Shown piece after piece: positions 18,561 through 28,664 of a stretch of DNA of 64,000 nucleotides. A model generated the notes under the pieces. The model ran no database searches. It worked only from the letters and a program-made list of their open reading frames with translations, and was not told the DNA's origin. Where the stretch lies: contig NZ_JAGSPN010000009.1 in the NCBI RefSeq assembly GCF_018139685.1, forward strand, positions 124,001 through 188,000. The letters run 5' to 3'. This stretch comes from Cognatundibacterium luofuense (GTDB lineage: Bacteria > Pseudomonadota > Gammaproteobacteria > Burkholderiales > Burkholderiaceae_D). Within the stretch, counting starts at the first letter, position 1. Every line of letters begins with the position of its first letter. A program made the position numbers and the translations under genes.

Positions 18561-19165
18561 GTCAATTAAGCGAAGAACATTTCGCCACGAATGTCTACTT
18601 TGACAGGGTCTTCGACTGCGATGCAGCGAAAATCTTGCCGGGGGAATTTTATTTCACCAATAAGGACATGCTGATTGTTACGGTTCTGGGTTCCTGTGTT
18701 TCTGCTTGCATTCGCGATCGTGTCAGTGGTGTAGGTGGAATGAATCACTTTATGTTGCCGGACAGTGGTGGGGACGCCGATAATCCTGTGTCAGCCTCAA
18801 TGCGTTATGGTACATATGCGATGGAAGTACTTATTAATGAATTGTTAAAGGCTGGTGCGCGACGAGAAAATCTCGAGGCAAAAGTTTTTGGAGGTGGAAA
18901 CGTATTGCGCGGCTTTACTGCTATTAATGTTGGTGAGCGTAATGCTAAGTTTGTTCTTGACTACCTGAAGGCAGAGCGAATGAAGGTTGTCGCAGAAGAT
19001 TTAAATGACATCTATCCGCGCAAGGTGTATTTTTTTCCTCGAACAGGTAAAGTGCTGGTAAAAAAGCTGAAAGTTGAGCACAACGATACGCTCCGTAAAC
19101 GTGAGCAGGATTACGCGAGTCGTCTGAAAACGACATCTGTCGGCGGTGAAGTGGATTTGTTCTGA
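18557..19165 (+). CDS. cheD: Chemoreceptor glutamine deamidase CheD
   Basis: CheD deamidates receptor glutamines to glutamates. The catalytic pair is visible as C47 in VLGSCVSAC and H64 in GGMNHFMLP. At 202 residues it is of usual length. The C-terminal tail ends GGEVDLF, closely like the tail of the CheZ-like protein in the same cluster. It overlaps cheR by four bases and precedes cheB by 27 bp. Confidence 0.96.
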   Translation: MSQLSEEHFATNVYFDRVFDCDAAKILPGEFYFTNKDMLIVTVLGSCVSACIRDRVSGVGGMNHFMLPDSGGDADNPVSASMRYGTYAMEVLINELLKAGARRENLEAKVFGGGNVLRGFTAINVGERNAKFVLDYLKAERMKVVAEDLNDIYPRKVYFFPRTGKVLVKKLKVEHNDTLRKREQDYASRLKTTSVGGEVDLF

Positions 19166-19192
19166 CCCGTATTTGCGGTATAGAGAATTTCG

Positions 19193-20269
19193 ATGAAGAT
19201 TAAAGTTTTAATTGTTGATGATTCCGCACTGATTCGCAGTGTCATGTCTGAGATTATTGGAAGTCAACCAGACATGGAAGTGGTTGGCGTTGCACCGGAT
19301 CCAATCGTTGCCAGAGAATTGATTAAGCAAACTAATCCTGATGTACTGACGCTCGATGTTGAGATGCCTCGCATGGACGGATTGGATTTCCTTGAGAAGC
19401 TGATGCGTTTGCGACCGATGCCAGTTGTTATGGTTTCTTCCCTGACCGAGCGCGGATCAGAAATCACAATGCGTGCGTTGGAACTTGGTGCTGTTGATTT
19501 TGTAACAAAGCCAAAGCTCTCTATTCAGAGTGGTATGCGCGAGTATGCTGAAATGATCGCGGATAAAATTCGTATCGCGTCAAAAGTTCGAATTCGGCCG
19601 AGAACGATACAGCATTCGGAGGTAAAGCCAAGCGGCGATTCAGCGTTGCCATTGATACGTAATCCGCTTACAAGTAGTGAAAAGCTGATTATTATTGGAG
19701 CGTCGACCGGAGGTACAGAGGCAATCAAGAGTTTTCTGATGCAAATGCCGTCCGATTGTCCTGGTATCCTAATTACACAGCATATGCCTGAAGGATTTAC
19801 CCGATCGTTTGCTAAGCGACTGGACGGCCTTTGCAAAATTGCTGTCTCTGAGGCAGTTGGTGGTGAGCGTGTCTTACCCGGTCATGCATATATTGCTCCG
19901 GGCCACTCTCATTTATTACTGGCTCGTAGCGGTGCGAACTATGTGACAAAACTAGACGACGGGGAGCCTGTTAATCGGCATCGTCCATCGGTTGATGTTT
20001 TGTTCAGATCGGCTGCGGCTTCTGCTGGTAAAAATGCTGTTGGTGTTATTTTGACTGGTATGGGGAAAGATGGTGCACAGGGTATGCTCGAAATGAAGAA
20101 TGCCGGTGCGTATAATTTTGCTCAAGATGAGGCAAGTTGTGTTGTCTTTGGTATGCCACGTGAAGCAATCGCCGTTGGCGCTTCGCATGAAGTTGCTTCA
20201 CTGAATGAATTGCCAGCGAAAGTGCTGCAATATCTTGCCACGCAAGGGGGAAGAGCGCTCAGGGTCTGA
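19193..20269 (+). CDS. cheB: Chemotaxis protein-glutamate methylesterase CheB
   Basis: CheB removes receptor methyl groups and is activated by CheA. The receiver domain carries D10 and phosphoacceptor D55 in [11 protein letters not shown]. The C-terminal methylesterase domain has the Ser of [10 protein letters not shown], the His of TQHMPEGFT and the Asp of [10 protein letters not shown]. The 358-residue length is normal. Confidence 0.97.
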   Translation: MKIKVLIVDDSALIRSVMSEIIGSQPDMEVVGVAPDPIVARELIKQTNPDVLTLDVEMPRMDGLDFLEKLMRLRPMPVVMVSSLTERGSEITMRALELGAVDFVTKPKLSIQSGMREYAEMIADKIRIASKVRIRPRTIQHSEVKPSGDSALPLIRNPLTSSEKLIIIGASTGGTEAIKSFLMQMPSDCPGILITQHMPEGFTRSFAKRLDGLCKIAVSEAVGGERVLPGHAYIAPGHSHLLLARSGANYVTKLDDGEPVNRHRPSVDVLFRSAAASAGKNAVGVILTGMGKDGAQGMLEMKNAGAYNFAQDEASCVVFGMPREAIAVGASHEVASLNELPAKVLQYLATQGGRALRV

Positions 20270-20373
20270 TTTTTTTGCAACCATGCTATGCTTAAGCGTA
20301 AATTGAACACCTTTCTTCGGGCTTTTGTCCGATAATACTAATAACTATCCCTAAAGAAATATTGGAGTAATTC

Positions 20374-20763
20374 ATGGCCGATCAAAATCTGAAATTTCTC
20401 GTTGTCGACGATTTTTCCACAATGCGTCGAATTGTCAGGAATTTGCTCAAAGAATTAGGGTATTCCAATGTAGACGAAGCTGAGGACGGGGCAATGGGCC
20501 TTGCAAAGCTTAAAAACGGAGACTTTGATTTTGTTATCTCTGATTGGAATATGCCGAACATGGACGGTTTGACCATGTTGCAACACATTCGAGCAGATCC
20601 AGCATTATCTAAATTGCCAGTGCTTATGGTGACGGCAGAAGCGAAAAAAGAAAACATTATTGCTGCAGCGCAAGCTGGTGCTAACGGATATGTCGTCAAG
20701 CCTTTTACGGCCGCAACACTGGATGAAAAGCTCACCAAAATTTTTGAAAAAATGGGGAAATAA
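20374..20763 (+). CDS. cheY: Chemotaxis response regulator CheY
   Basis: A 129-residue receiver equal in length and residue numbering to the enterobacterial flagellar CheY: D12/D13, phosphoacceptor D57 in ISDWNMP, Thr in VTAEAKK and Lys in VVKPFT. It should bind FliM to switch motor rotation. In most related clusters cheZ follows; here a terminator follows instead and cheZ is at 34317. Confidence 0.97.
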   Translation: MADQNLKFLVVDDFSTMRRIVRNLLKELGYSNVDEAEDGAMGLAKLKNGDFDFVISDWNMPNMDGLTMLQHIRADPALSKLPVLMVTAEAKKENIIAAAQAGANGYVVKPFTAATLDEKLTKIFEKMGK

Positions 20764-20796
20764 GCTGCGGTATTGCGGTAATCCAGAAGTAGACAG

Positions 20797-20844
20797 TAGT
20801 GCCTCAGTGTTAGTCGTAAGACTGTGCTCAGGCGCTATTTTTTT
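20797..20844 (+). terminator. Terminator after cheY
   Basis: GTGCCTcAG...AGTC-gtaa-GACT...CTcAGGCGC forms an imperfect long hairpin, followed by seven T residues. It would end the flhDC-mot-che run. Confidence 0.65.
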
Positions 20845-21010
20845 ATCTCGGCGGTTTGCATAAAAGTCACATCAATTGTGAAATATCCTCGTTTTTGTTA
20901 CGGAAACCATTTTCCCGGTTACAACTGTACTGAAGATAGTGTTGTGGCGGTATAGTGAATGCTTTACCAAGCTTAGTTTTACAGAGTGCGCTGATTACTG
21001 GCGAAATAAT

Positions 21011-22228
21011 ATGATCGATACTCATTTCATTACACGCGAACCTTTACTGGATCCCAAGCAAAAAGTTTCAGGCTTTCAATTTTCGTGGCAACGAGCTGAT
21101 GAGCAAGTGGATGCAACCAAGGACGAGCTGGATGCATTATTGCAGTTTGTCGCAGGCCATCTGAATGACGATGAGAAAGGCTTTCTTTTGGGTGAGAGCC
21201 AGTTATTTTTTGAGGCAGTTCCGGAATTGCTGGCTGTTGATGCGTTAAATTTATTTCCGGCAAAAAATACGGTGCTGATTCTTCACAAAAAGCATTTTGC
21301 TAACCCTGCCGTGGTGGAATCAGTGCAAGCTTTGCGCGCACGCGGATTCGGAATTTGTCTTCGAGGAGCAGAAGTAACAACACTTGAACGCGCATTTTTT
21401 TCACTTGCCTCACACATTGAAGTCAAATTCAGCGCCGCAAATTTTGCATCTCAGGCGAAAGTATATGCGGCTCTGAAGCAGAGTCCGGTACGTATGGTTG
21501 CCCGGCAGGTTGGTTCCTGGCAGGATTTCGAGGCGTGCTCTGCCTTGGGACTTCACAGTTTTGTCGGTAAATTGCATTTGACGCCGCGTCCCGGAACCGT
21601 TGTGAAGTCGCTCAATCCGGCGCAAACAACGATTTTGCAATTAATGGAAATGGTTCGTAAGAATGCTGACGTCAATCAGTTGGAGTTGGTAGTAAAGCGT
21701 GATGCTACGCTGGCATACAAACTGCTGCGCTACATTAACTCTGCAGGCTTTGGTCTGCGCTCTGAAGTTCAGTCGCTGAAACATGCCGTTCAGATGCTGG
21801 GCTATAGTCCTTTGTATCGTTGGCTGACGGTGTTATTGGCTACGGCGAGTACCAGTGGTTTCTCCCCGGTATTGCTGGAGACAGCAATTATCAGGGGGCG
21901 ATTTGCGGAATTGCTCGGACAGATGAAAATGTCAAAAGCAGAAGCAGAAAATTTATTTGTGACCGGTATGTTTTCCTTGCTGGATCGCTTAATTGGCTTG
22001 CCAATGGATGAAATTCTTGCTTCAATTCAGCTGCCCGACGTTGTTACTGAGGCACTGCTGAGCCGGTCAGGTGTCTACGGGCCTTTCCTCGCACTGGCAG
22101 AAGCGTGCGAACTGAATAGCATGCTGGTAGGATCACTGGCAGAAACGCTTAAAATTTCTGCTGAAGATCTGAACGCTGCGCATTTATCTGCTTTAGTCTG
22201 GTCGAAAAATGTGGTGACCGCTGGCTAA
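21011..22228 (+). CDS. EAL-like/HDOD signal-transduction protein (YuxH family)
   Basis: A 405-residue protein. The N-terminal half looks like a degenerate EAL domain (FITREPLLDPKQKVSGFQFSW; RARGFGICLRG) without a visible EAL catalytic signature. The C-terminal half is an HDOD domain (ILQLMEMVRKNADVNQLELV; LLRYINSAGFGLR; HAVQMLGY). YuxH-type proteins are thought to act as signalling adaptors, not cyclic-di-GMP hydrolases. The start chosen (ATG at 21011) matches the usual N terminus; an ATG at 20939 would add 24 residues. Placement after the chemotaxis block suggests motility signalling, but this is inference. Confidence 0.8.
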   Translation: MIDTHFITREPLLDPKQKVSGFQFSWQRADEQVDATKDELDALLQFVAGHLNDDEKGFLLGESQLFFEAVPELLAVDALNLFPAKNTVLILHKKHFANPAVVESVQALRARGFGICLRGAEVTTLERAFFSLASHIEVKFSAANFASQAKVYAALKQSPVRMVARQVGSWQDFEACSALGLHSFVGKLHLTPRPGTVVKSLNPAQTTILQLMEMVRKNADVNQLELVVKRDATLAYKLLRYINSAGFGLRSEVQSLKHAVQMLGYSPLYRWLTVLLATASTSGFSPVLLETAIIRGRFAELLGQMKMSKAEAENLFVTGMFSLLDRLIGLPMDEILASIQLPDVVTEALLSRSGVYGPFLALAEACELNSMLVGSLAETLKISAEDLNAAHLSALVWSKNVVTAG

Positions 22229-22248
22229 GTCCGGTTTTTGAATAACAG

Positions 22249-22280
22249 AGCGGCAAGCATTTTTGCTTGCCGTTTTTTTT
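22249..22280 (+). terminator. Terminator after the HDOD gene
   Basis: CGGCAAGCA-tttt-TGCTTGCCG followed by eight T residues; a strong intrinsic terminator. Confidence 0.9.
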
Positions 22281-22295
22281 GAATAGAAGGTCGAT

Positions 22296-23966
22296 GTGAT
22301 TTCGCAAGACAAGCCCGGTTTTTTGCCGGACCTGCCGCAATGGTTTATCTGGATATGTGCGATTCTGATCGTAACTTTTCAGTTGGGCGGATATCCGGTA
22401 CTGAATAATAATGAAGGTTTGTACGCGGAGATACCGCGCGAAATGCTTGCATCCGGAAATTGGCAAGGATGGGTAATTCCGCATCTAAACGGTTTAGCTT
22501 ATATGGAAAAGCCACCACTGCTATATTGGCTGACGGCTATTTGCATGGCTCTGTTCGGAGAATCTGAAACAGTCATTCGCCTGGTTCCTGCTGTTTCGGC
22601 GCTGGCTTGTGTGGGATTGCTGCAATGGTTTGGCCGCCAATTGCAAAGAGAGGCTGCAGCAAAACTTGCAGCGTTAATGTTCATCAGCGGGCTTGGCGTC
22701 ATGTTGATGAGTCGTTCCCTGATGTTTGACATGCTCCTGACAGCATGTTTGCTTGGCGCTGCTATGAATGCCTGGCTTTTTCATGAGCGACAGGAGTTAC
22801 GCTATGGCTGCAGGAGTTTGGTATTTCTCGCGTTGGCGATACTTGCCAAAGGATTTGTAGCCACTATTTTATTCACTGCAATCGGTGGTGGTTATCTGGC
22901 GTTGAAAACCAGATCTGTGTCAGGCATGTTTTCCGCACTGGGTATGTGGCTGCGTTGGCAGCCATGGGCTTTGTTTCTTTTGGTTGTGTTGCCCTGGCAT
23001 ATTGCTGCTATGTTTGCGGAGCCGATTTTCGCCTGGTTTTATTTTATTAATGAACACATTCTGCGCTTCATGGGTAAGCGGGAACCACACGATTATTATG
23101 CTGGTGCATGGTGGTATTACTTGCCTCGCATGGCGATTTTTCTCTTTCCGTGGGCACTGATATTGCCCGTGCTGTTAAGGATTAAGCGCGTTATGCCAAC
23201 GGTTCCGGCGCTACATGCTTTGTTAGCAGCCGGATGGATTATGCCGCTGTTATTTTTCTCTGTATCCAGTGCAAAAGCGAATTACTACCTCGTTACGGTC
23301 ATGCCTTTGCTTGCGTTGCAAATTGCTTGCTGGTTGGAAGAGACGGGTGGTATGAAGCGCTACGGTGGAATCGTGCTTGGCGGAATTTGTGCTCTTCTGG
23401 CATCGCTCTTGTTCTTTGCTGCGGGTAAACAAGGGGGCTCTGAGCAACTCGCTTTGGGAATGACGGCGACAAATCTGATGCAGTTATTTGCTTGTGTCTT
23501 CCTGATGATCGCGGGTGGTGTTGTCTGGATGGCGTACAAAAGACCTTCATGGGCGATGCTCCCGTTACTCATTGTGCCTTTCGTGACTATACCGGTACTT
23601 GTAGACGGGGCGAATTCTAAGAGCGCAGAAATTTCCACCCGTGATCTGGTCGACTATAGCAAAGTGCATTTTGCTGATCGTGAACTGATGTTGTACCGCG
23701 TATTTGAACAACAATCTTCTTTACCGTTTTATCTTAAGCGACCTGTGCGTGTGGTGGATTCACGCAGCAGCGATCTCTACTGGGGAAATAAGCTGCATAA
23801 AAACACGATTGTCATTGATGATCAGAAATTCGTTCAGGTCTTAAAAAATGAAAAACTGGCTTTAATTGTACTGGACGAAGATCAGGCGGATTTCGATCAA
23901 AAGCCATACGCGGCGGGGATGAAACGCATTGCGAGGTTAGGTAAGGCCAACGTATTTTCGAACTAA
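22296..23966 (+). CDS. ArnT/PMT-family membrane glycosyltransferase
   Basis: A 556-residue polytopic inner-membrane protein of the dolichyl-phosphate-mannose/undecaprenyl-phosphate-sugar transferase type (GT83/PMT_2). The catalytic loop NNEGLYAEIPREMLASGNW and the EKPPLLYWLTA motif are clear. Many hydrophobic segments are followed by a periplasmic C-terminal domain. Enzymes of this type add aminoarabinose or other sugars to lipid A or glycans; the substrate is unknown here, and no arn genes are near. The start is GTG at 22296 with AGAAGG upstream. An overlapping ATGTGA start-stop at 22294 cannot encode it. Confidence 0.85.
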   Translation: MISQDKPGFLPDLPQWFIWICAILIVTFQLGGYPVLNNNEGLYAEIPREMLASGNWQGWVIPHLNGLAYMEKPPLLYWLTAICMALFGESETVIRLVPAVSALACVGLLQWFGRQLQREAAAKLAALMFISGLGVMLMSRSLMFDMLLTACLLGAAMNAWLFHERQELRYGCRSLVFLALAILAKGFVATILFTAIGGGYLALKTRSVSGMFSALGMWLRWQPWALFLLVVLPWHIAAMFAEPIFAWFYFINEHILRFMGKREPHDYYAGAWWYYLPRMAIFLFPWALILPVLLRIKRVMPTVPALHALLAAGWIMPLLFFSVSSAKANYYLVTVMPLLALQIACWLEETGGMKRYGGIVLGGICALLASLLFFAAGKQGGSEQLALGMTATNLMQLFACVFLMIAGGVVWMAYKRPSWAMLPLLIVPFVTIPVLVDGANSKSAEISTRDLVDYSKVHFADRELMLYRVFEQQSSLPFYLKRPVRVVDSRSSDLYWGNKLHKNTIVIDDQKFVQVLKNEKLALIVLDEDQADFDQKPYAAGMKRIARLGKANVFSN

Positions 23967-24026
23967 ACTCGGAAATTTCAGGTAATTTGCATAGTTCGGT
24001 TCTGGAGGGAAGGGGGCTCAACGCGG

Positions 24027-24032
24027 TATAAT
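24027..24032 (+). promoter_or_regulatory. Candidate -10 element for purL
   Basis: A perfect TATAAT lies 70 bases before the purL start; the -35 region (about TTCTGG) is weak. Short sequence evidence only. Confidence 0.4.
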
Positions 24033-24102
24033 GACGTTTTTCCATCCAACCAGCGGCTCGCTTTTGTAGGTTGAGGGTGACCGCCTCTATGACATCTCTG
24101 CC

Positions 24103-27100
24103 ATGTTGATTTTGCCTGGCTCTAATGCCTTATCTGCTTTTCGTACAAACAGCCTCCTTAGCAGGCTTCAGCAGCTTGATGCCAGTATTGTTGGCGTAAC
24201 TGCGCGATACCAGCACTTTATTGATGCCGCCTCTGAACTGAGCCCCGATGACGTTTCGCGTCTCGGGGCTTTGTTGACTTATGGAGAGCCGTTTTCCGGC
24301 GAATCCGGCGGCGAAGTTTTCGTTGTCACGCCACGCGTTGGTACGATTTCTCCGTGGGCCAGTAAAGCGACGGATATCGTTCACAACTGCGGTATGCAGC
24401 ATATTCGCCGCGTGGAACGCGGTATCAGTTTCTATGTTCAGCTGAAATCCGGTCTGTTCAGTAAGAACCGTTCGCTGGACGCTGAATTACGCGCACAGGT
24501 TGCAGCCTTGTTACATGACCGCATGACCGAAACCGTACTGAATGATTTGCAAGAAGCCGGCGCCTTATTTGCTGAGCTGGAAGCCAAACCATTGGAATTC
24601 GTTGATGTACTTGGCGGCGGTCGCGAAGCGCTGGTATCGGCGAATATCACACTCGGTCTGGCAATGTCGGATGATGAAATCGATTATCTGACCGATGCAT
24701 TTACGAAAGCTGGTCGCAATCCGACTGATGTTGAGTTGATGATGTTTGCACAGGCAAACAGTGAGCACTGCCGCCATAAAATCTTTAATGCGGACTGGAT
24801 CGTTGACGGAGAACAGCAGGATAAATCCCTGTTCCAGATGATCAAAAACACGCATCAGTTGCACCCGCAAGGCACTATCGTGGCTTATGCCGATAATGCC
24901 TCGATTATCGAAGGTGCGGAAGTGACACGCTTCTACCCGAAAAATCAGGTGTATCAGGGCAGTCAGGAACTGACACACATCCTGATGAAAGTGGAAACCC
25001 ATAATCATCCGACGGCGATTTCTCCGTTCCCTGGTGCATCTACCGGTAACGGTGGCGAAATTCGCGACGAAGGTGCTACCGGTCGTGGTGCTAAGCCAAA
25101 AGCGGGTTTGTCAGGATTCAGTGTTTCCAATCTCCAGATTCCGGGTGCTGTTCAGCCTTGGGAAAATGCCAGTGATGCCAACACCGGTGCGCAGGACCAT
25201 GCAAGCTACGGCAAGCCGGACCGCATTGCATCCGCATTGCAAATCATGATTGATGGCCCGATTGGCGGCGCAGCATTTAACAATGAATTCGGCCGTCCTA
25301 ACCTGACTGGCTATTTCCGTACTTACGAACAAAAGGTAAATGGCAAAGTCTACGGCTATCACAAGCCGATCATGATTGCAGGTGGCGTTGGCAACATTTC
25401 TGATAAACACACCAAGAAAAATGAGCTACCGGTTGGCTCTTTGCTGATTCAGCTGAGTGGTCCGGGCATGCGTATTGGTATGGGTGGTGGTGCTGCTTCA
25501 TCCATGGCAACCGGTACTAATACTGCAGATCTGGATTTTGATTCTGTGCAGCGTGGCAATCCGGAAATGGAACGCCGTGCACAGGAAGTGATTAACTCCT
25601 GCTGGCAGCTGGGTGACGATAATCCTATTCTGTCTATCCATGACGTCGGTGCAGGTGGTTTGTCGAATGCCTTCCCTGAGATCACCAACGATGCGAAACG
25701 TGGTGCGATTTTCGATCTGCGCAAAGTTCCTCTGGAAGAGTCCGGTCTGGCACCGAAAGAAATCTGGAGTAATGAATCGCAGGAGCGTTACGTACTGGCG
25801 ATTGCTCCTGAAAGTCTGCCATTGTTCCAGTCGTTCTGCGAACGTGAACGCTGCCCGTTTGCTGTCGTCGGTACAGCGACCGAAGAGCGTCAGCTGAAAG
25901 TCATTGATCCGCTGCATGACAATTTGCCAGTGGATATGCCAATGGATGTTCTGCTGGGCAAACCGCCAAAAATGCTGCGCGATGTGAAGCGTGAAAGCCA
26001 GGAACTGGCGGACATGGATCTGACTGGTATCGAGTTGAAAACAGCCGCAGAGCGCGTGCTGAGCCTGCCGGCAGTCGCAGATAAATCTTTCCTGATCACC
26101 ATTGGTGACCGTACCGTTGGTGGTACGACTGTGCGTGACCAGATGGTTGGTCCGTGGCAGGTGCCGGTTGCAGACTGCGCGATCACTGCGATGAGCTTCG
26201 AAGGCTATCGTGGCGAAGCCATGTCGATGGGTGAACGTACGCCGCTGGCGGTGATCAATGCGCCGGCATCCGGTCGTATGGCGATCGGTGAGGCAATTAC
26301 AAATATTGCTGCGGCGAATATTGCGGAAATTTCCGATATCAAATTGTCCGCAAACTGGATGGCAGCCTGCGGTCAGCCAGGGCAGGACGCAGCATTGTTT
26401 GATACCGTGAAAACCGTTGGTATGGAATTATGTCCGGCACTGGGCATCAGTATTCCGGTTGGTAAAGATTCTTTGTCCATGCGCACGACATGGAAAGAAG
26501 AGGGCGTCGATAAATCGGTAACAGCACCTGTTTCCCTGATCATTTCTGCGTTTGCGCCGGTGGGAGATATCCGTCGTTCCCTGACGCCGCAACTGCGCCT
26601 GGACCAGGGCGATACCAGTCTGATTCTGATTGATCTGGGTCGCGGTAAAAACCGTATGGGCGCATCTGCATTTGCGCAAGTGATGCAAACCATCGGTAAC
26701 GAAGCACCTGATGTTGACTCTTCAGACGATCTGAAAGGCTTCTTCGCCGCAGTTCAGCAACTGAATCAGGATGACAAGCTGCTGGCTTACCATGATCGTT
26801 CTGACGGTGGCTTGTTCACCACGCTGTGCGAGATGGCATTTGCAGGCCGTGCAGGTGTCACGGTCAACCTCGATATCCTGACAATGGAAAACGAGCACGC
26901 AACTGATCAGGGCGATGCAAAAAACTGGGCGACGCAGGTTGCTGAACGCCGTAACGATCTGACATTACGCGCACTGTTCAATGAAGAGCTCGGCGCTGTA
27001 CTGCAGGTACGCACTGAGCAGCGCTCTGAAGTGATGGATGTACTGCGCAGCTTCAATCTCGGCGCATGCAGCCACATCATCGGTAAAGTCGTTGCCGCAG

Positions 27101-28092
27101 ATAAGATTGAGTTCACCCGTGACGTAAAAGTGATTTTCAGTGAAGCGCGTTCTGCGTTGCACCGCATCTGGAGTAACACCAGCTGGCAAATCGCCCGTCT
27201 GCGTGACAATCCAGCCTGTGCAGATGCTGAATATGCACGTATTCTCGACGTCAATGATCCGGGCATCACTCCGCACCTGACTTTCGATCCGCAGGAAGAT
27301 ATCGCCGCACCATTCATCGCAACCGGCGCACGTCCGCGTGTTGCCATTCTGCGTGAGCAGGGCGTCAATTCTCACATCGAAACGGCATATGTCATGCATA
27401 AGTCCGGCTTTGAAGCAGTGGACGTTCACATGAGCGATCTGATTGCAGGTCGTGCCCGTCTGGAAGACTTCAAAGGTCTGATCGCGGTCGGTGGTTTCTC
27501 TTATGGTGACGTACTCGGCGCAGGCGAAGGCTGGGCGAAAACGATACTGTTCAATCAGATGATGGCAGAGCAGTTCTCCGGTTTCTTCCACCGTGACGAC
27601 ACCTTTGGTCTGGGTATCTGTAACGGTTGCCAGATGATGAGCAATCTGAAATCCATCATTCCGGGTGCGGAAGCATGGCCGAAATTCACACGTAATAAAT
27701 CGGAGCAGTTTGAAGCCCGTTTTGCGACGGTGGAAATTCTGGAATCCCGCTCGGTATTCTTTGATGGCATGCAAGGTACACGTGCTGCGATCGCGGTAGC
27801 GCATGGCGAAGGTTTTGCCGACTTCTCTCTGACTGGTCAGCAAAGCGCGGTGCAGGTAGCCGCACGCTTTGTTGATAACTATGGCCAGCCAACGGAAGCC
27901 TATCCGTTCAATCCGAACGGCTCACCGGCAGGTATTACCGCCATCACCAATGATGACGGTCGCTTTACCGTGATGATGCCGCATCCGGAACGTGTATTCC
28001 GTTCCGTGATTCATTCATGGGCACCGGAGGGCTGGGGTGAAGATTCTCCGTGGATGCGCATGTTCCGTAATGCGCGCAAGTGGGTTGGCTGA
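24103..28092 (+). CDS. purL: Phosphoribosylformylglycinamidine synthase
   Basis: The large single-chain PurL (1329 residues) uses glutamine and ATP to convert FGAR to FGAM in purine synthesis. It has the N-terminal PurS-like domain, two PurM-like halves ([34 protein letters not shown]) and a C-terminal glutaminase domain. The glutaminase has its Cys nucleophile in GICNGCQMM and the His/Glu pair in PHPERVF. Length and order match the betaproteobacterial enzyme. It stands alone and ends in a strong terminator. Confidence 0.98.
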   Translation: MLILPGSNALSAFRTNSLLSRLQQLDASIVGVTARYQHFIDAASELSPDDVSRLGALLTYGEPFSGESGGEVFVVTPRVGTISPWASKATDIVHNCGMQHIRRVERGISFYVQLKSGLFSKNRSLDAELRAQVAALLHDRMTETVLNDLQEAGALFAELEAKPLEFVDVLGGGREALVSANITLGLAMSDDEIDYLTDAFTKAGRNPTDVELMMFAQANSEHCRHKIFNADWIVDGEQQDKSLFQMIKNTHQLHPQGTIVAYADNASIIEGAEVTRFYPKNQVYQGSQELTHILMKVETHNHPTAISPFPGASTGNGGEIRDEGATGRGAKPKAGLSGFSVSNLQIPGAVQPWENASDANTGAQDHASYGKPDRIASALQIMIDGPIGGAAFNNEFGRPNLTGYFRTYEQKVNGKVYGYHKPIMIAGGVGNISDKHTKKNELPVGSLLIQLSGPGMRIGMGGGAASSMATGTNTADLDFDSVQRGNPEMERRAQEVINSCWQLGDDNPILSIHDVGAGGLSNAFPEITNDAKRGAIFDLRKVPLEESGLAPKEIWSNESQERYVLAIAPESLPLFQSFCERERCPFAVVGTATEERQLKVIDPLHDNLPVDMPMDVLLGKPPKMLRDVKRESQELADMDLTGIELKTAAERVLSLPAVADKSFLITIGDRTVGGTTVRDQMVGPWQVPVADCAITAMSFEGYRGEAMSMGERTPLAVINAPASGRMAIGEAITNIAAANIAEISDIKLSANWMAACGQPGQDAALFDTVKTVGMELCPALGISIPVGKDSLSMRTTWKEEGVDKSVTAPVSLIISAFAPVGDIRRSLTPQLRLDQGDTSLILIDLGRGKNRMGASAFAQVMQTIGNEAPDVDSSDDLKGFFAAVQQLNQDDKLLAYHDRSDGGLFTTLCEMAFAGRAGVTVNLDILTMENEHATDQGDAKNWATQVAERRNDLTLRALFNEELGAVLQVRTEQRSEVMDVLRSFNLGACSHIIGKVVAADKIEFTRDVKVIFSEARSALHRIWSNTSWQIARLRDNPACADAEYARILDVNDPGITPHLTFDPQEDIAAPFIATGARPRVAILREQGVNSHIETAYVMHKSGFEAVDVHMSDLIAGRARLEDFKGLIAVGGFSYGDVLGAGEGWAKTILFNQMMAEQFSGFFHRDDTFGLGICNGCQMMSNLKSIIPGAEAWPKFTRNKSEQFEARFATVEILESRSVFFDGMQGTRAAIAVAHGEGFADFSLTGQQSAVQVAARFVDNYGQPTEAYPFNPNGSPAGITAITNDDGRFTVMMPHPERVFRSVIHSWAPEGWGEDSPWMRMFRNARKWVG

Positions 28093-28108
28093 TCCGGCTA
28101 CGCTCAGT

Positions 28109-28133
28109 AAAAAGGCGCTTCGGCGCCTTTTTT
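28109..28133 (+). terminator. Terminator after purL
   Basis: AAAAAGGCGC-ttcg-GCGCCTTTTTT, a compact hairpin with a UUCG-type loop and a T-tract. Confidence 0.92.
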
Positions 28134-28210
28134 CGTTTCTGCAGTGCTACTCTGGGATCGAATGAGCGCAGGGCAAGGCAGTGAAGACGGATTCGCTTTG
28201 ATTAACTTAT

Positions 28211-28296
28211 GCAGATATCAGCATTTTGTATTTTCTGGCAGCCAGAGTTTCTGCCGACAACCGCCGGATCGCTGTGCTCAACTCCGCATTTGAGGG
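28211..28296 (+). repeat. Interspersed intergenic repeat, copy A
   Basis: This 86-bp unit aligns without gaps to copies at 28499-28584 (inverted), 36658-36743 and 49088-49173. Over unit positions 31-80 it shares 43 of 50 bases with the 49-kb copy. It lies in the convergent gap between purL and ppiC. The similarity continues weakly for about 20 bp beyond the unit (TTTTTCGGCGCTTTGAGG). Confidence 0.8.
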
Positions 28297-28498
28297 TTTT
28301 TCGGCGCTTTGAGGGCGTTAATGCAAACGGGATGGTTACGTGAGCGTTAACGGTAGTCCGGGGTGGATAGAATGTCAGTAATGATTAATACCAGCTATAT
28401 TTTGCGAGATGCTGTATCCGGTATTCGCTGTAGTTACAGGCAGGCAGAATACGCAGTAAGCCTGTAGTGTTCCATGGCGCTTCCTGAGCCCGCAAAAC

Positions 28499-28584
28499 AG
28501 GCTGAATGCGGTGTTCAGCACAGCGATCTGGCGCTCGTCGGCAGAAAGTCCGGCTCTTCAAAAAATGCCGATGCGGGAATGAGC
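28499..28584 (-). repeat. Interspersed intergenic repeat, copy B (inverted)
   Basis: Read on the minus strand, unit positions 31-80 match the 49-kb copy at 48 of 50 bases, including CTGCCGACGA and GCTGTGCTGAACACCGCATT. The first 20-30 bases of the unit are diverged. It faces copy A across about 200 bp, making an inverted pair. Confidence 0.8.
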
Positions 28585-28620
28585 ACAATGCGTCTGCGAA
28601 AAATTGGTATGACTGAAAAG

Positions 28621-28648
28621 CAAAAACCCGGCGCGGGCCGGGTTTTTG
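28621..28648 (-). terminator. Terminator after ppiC (minus strand)
   Basis: CAAAAACCCGG-cgcggg-CCGGGTTTTTG; in minus orientation the T-run follows the stem just after the ppiC stop. Confidence 0.85.
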
Positions 28649-28664
28649 TTGAGGAGGGCTGAGA

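Larger units (their letters stand above)
28093..28664. other. Gene-free convergent region between purL and ppiC
   Basis: This holds the purL terminator, repeat copies A and B in inverted orientation, about 200 bp of unassigned sequence between them, and the ppiC terminator. Short open frames across copy B are not supported as genes. Confidence 0.7.

Noticed and set aside
20300-20345. GTCCGATAA upstream of cheY resembling a sigma-28 -10 box
   Set aside because: No TAAAGTTT-like -35 lies 11 bp upstream; it could equally be part of a weak cheB terminator.
28474-28662. Short open frame across repeat copy B
   Set aside because: It exists only because the repeat core lacks stops in that frame. 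Other copies do not preserve a start or an open frame, so it is not a gene.
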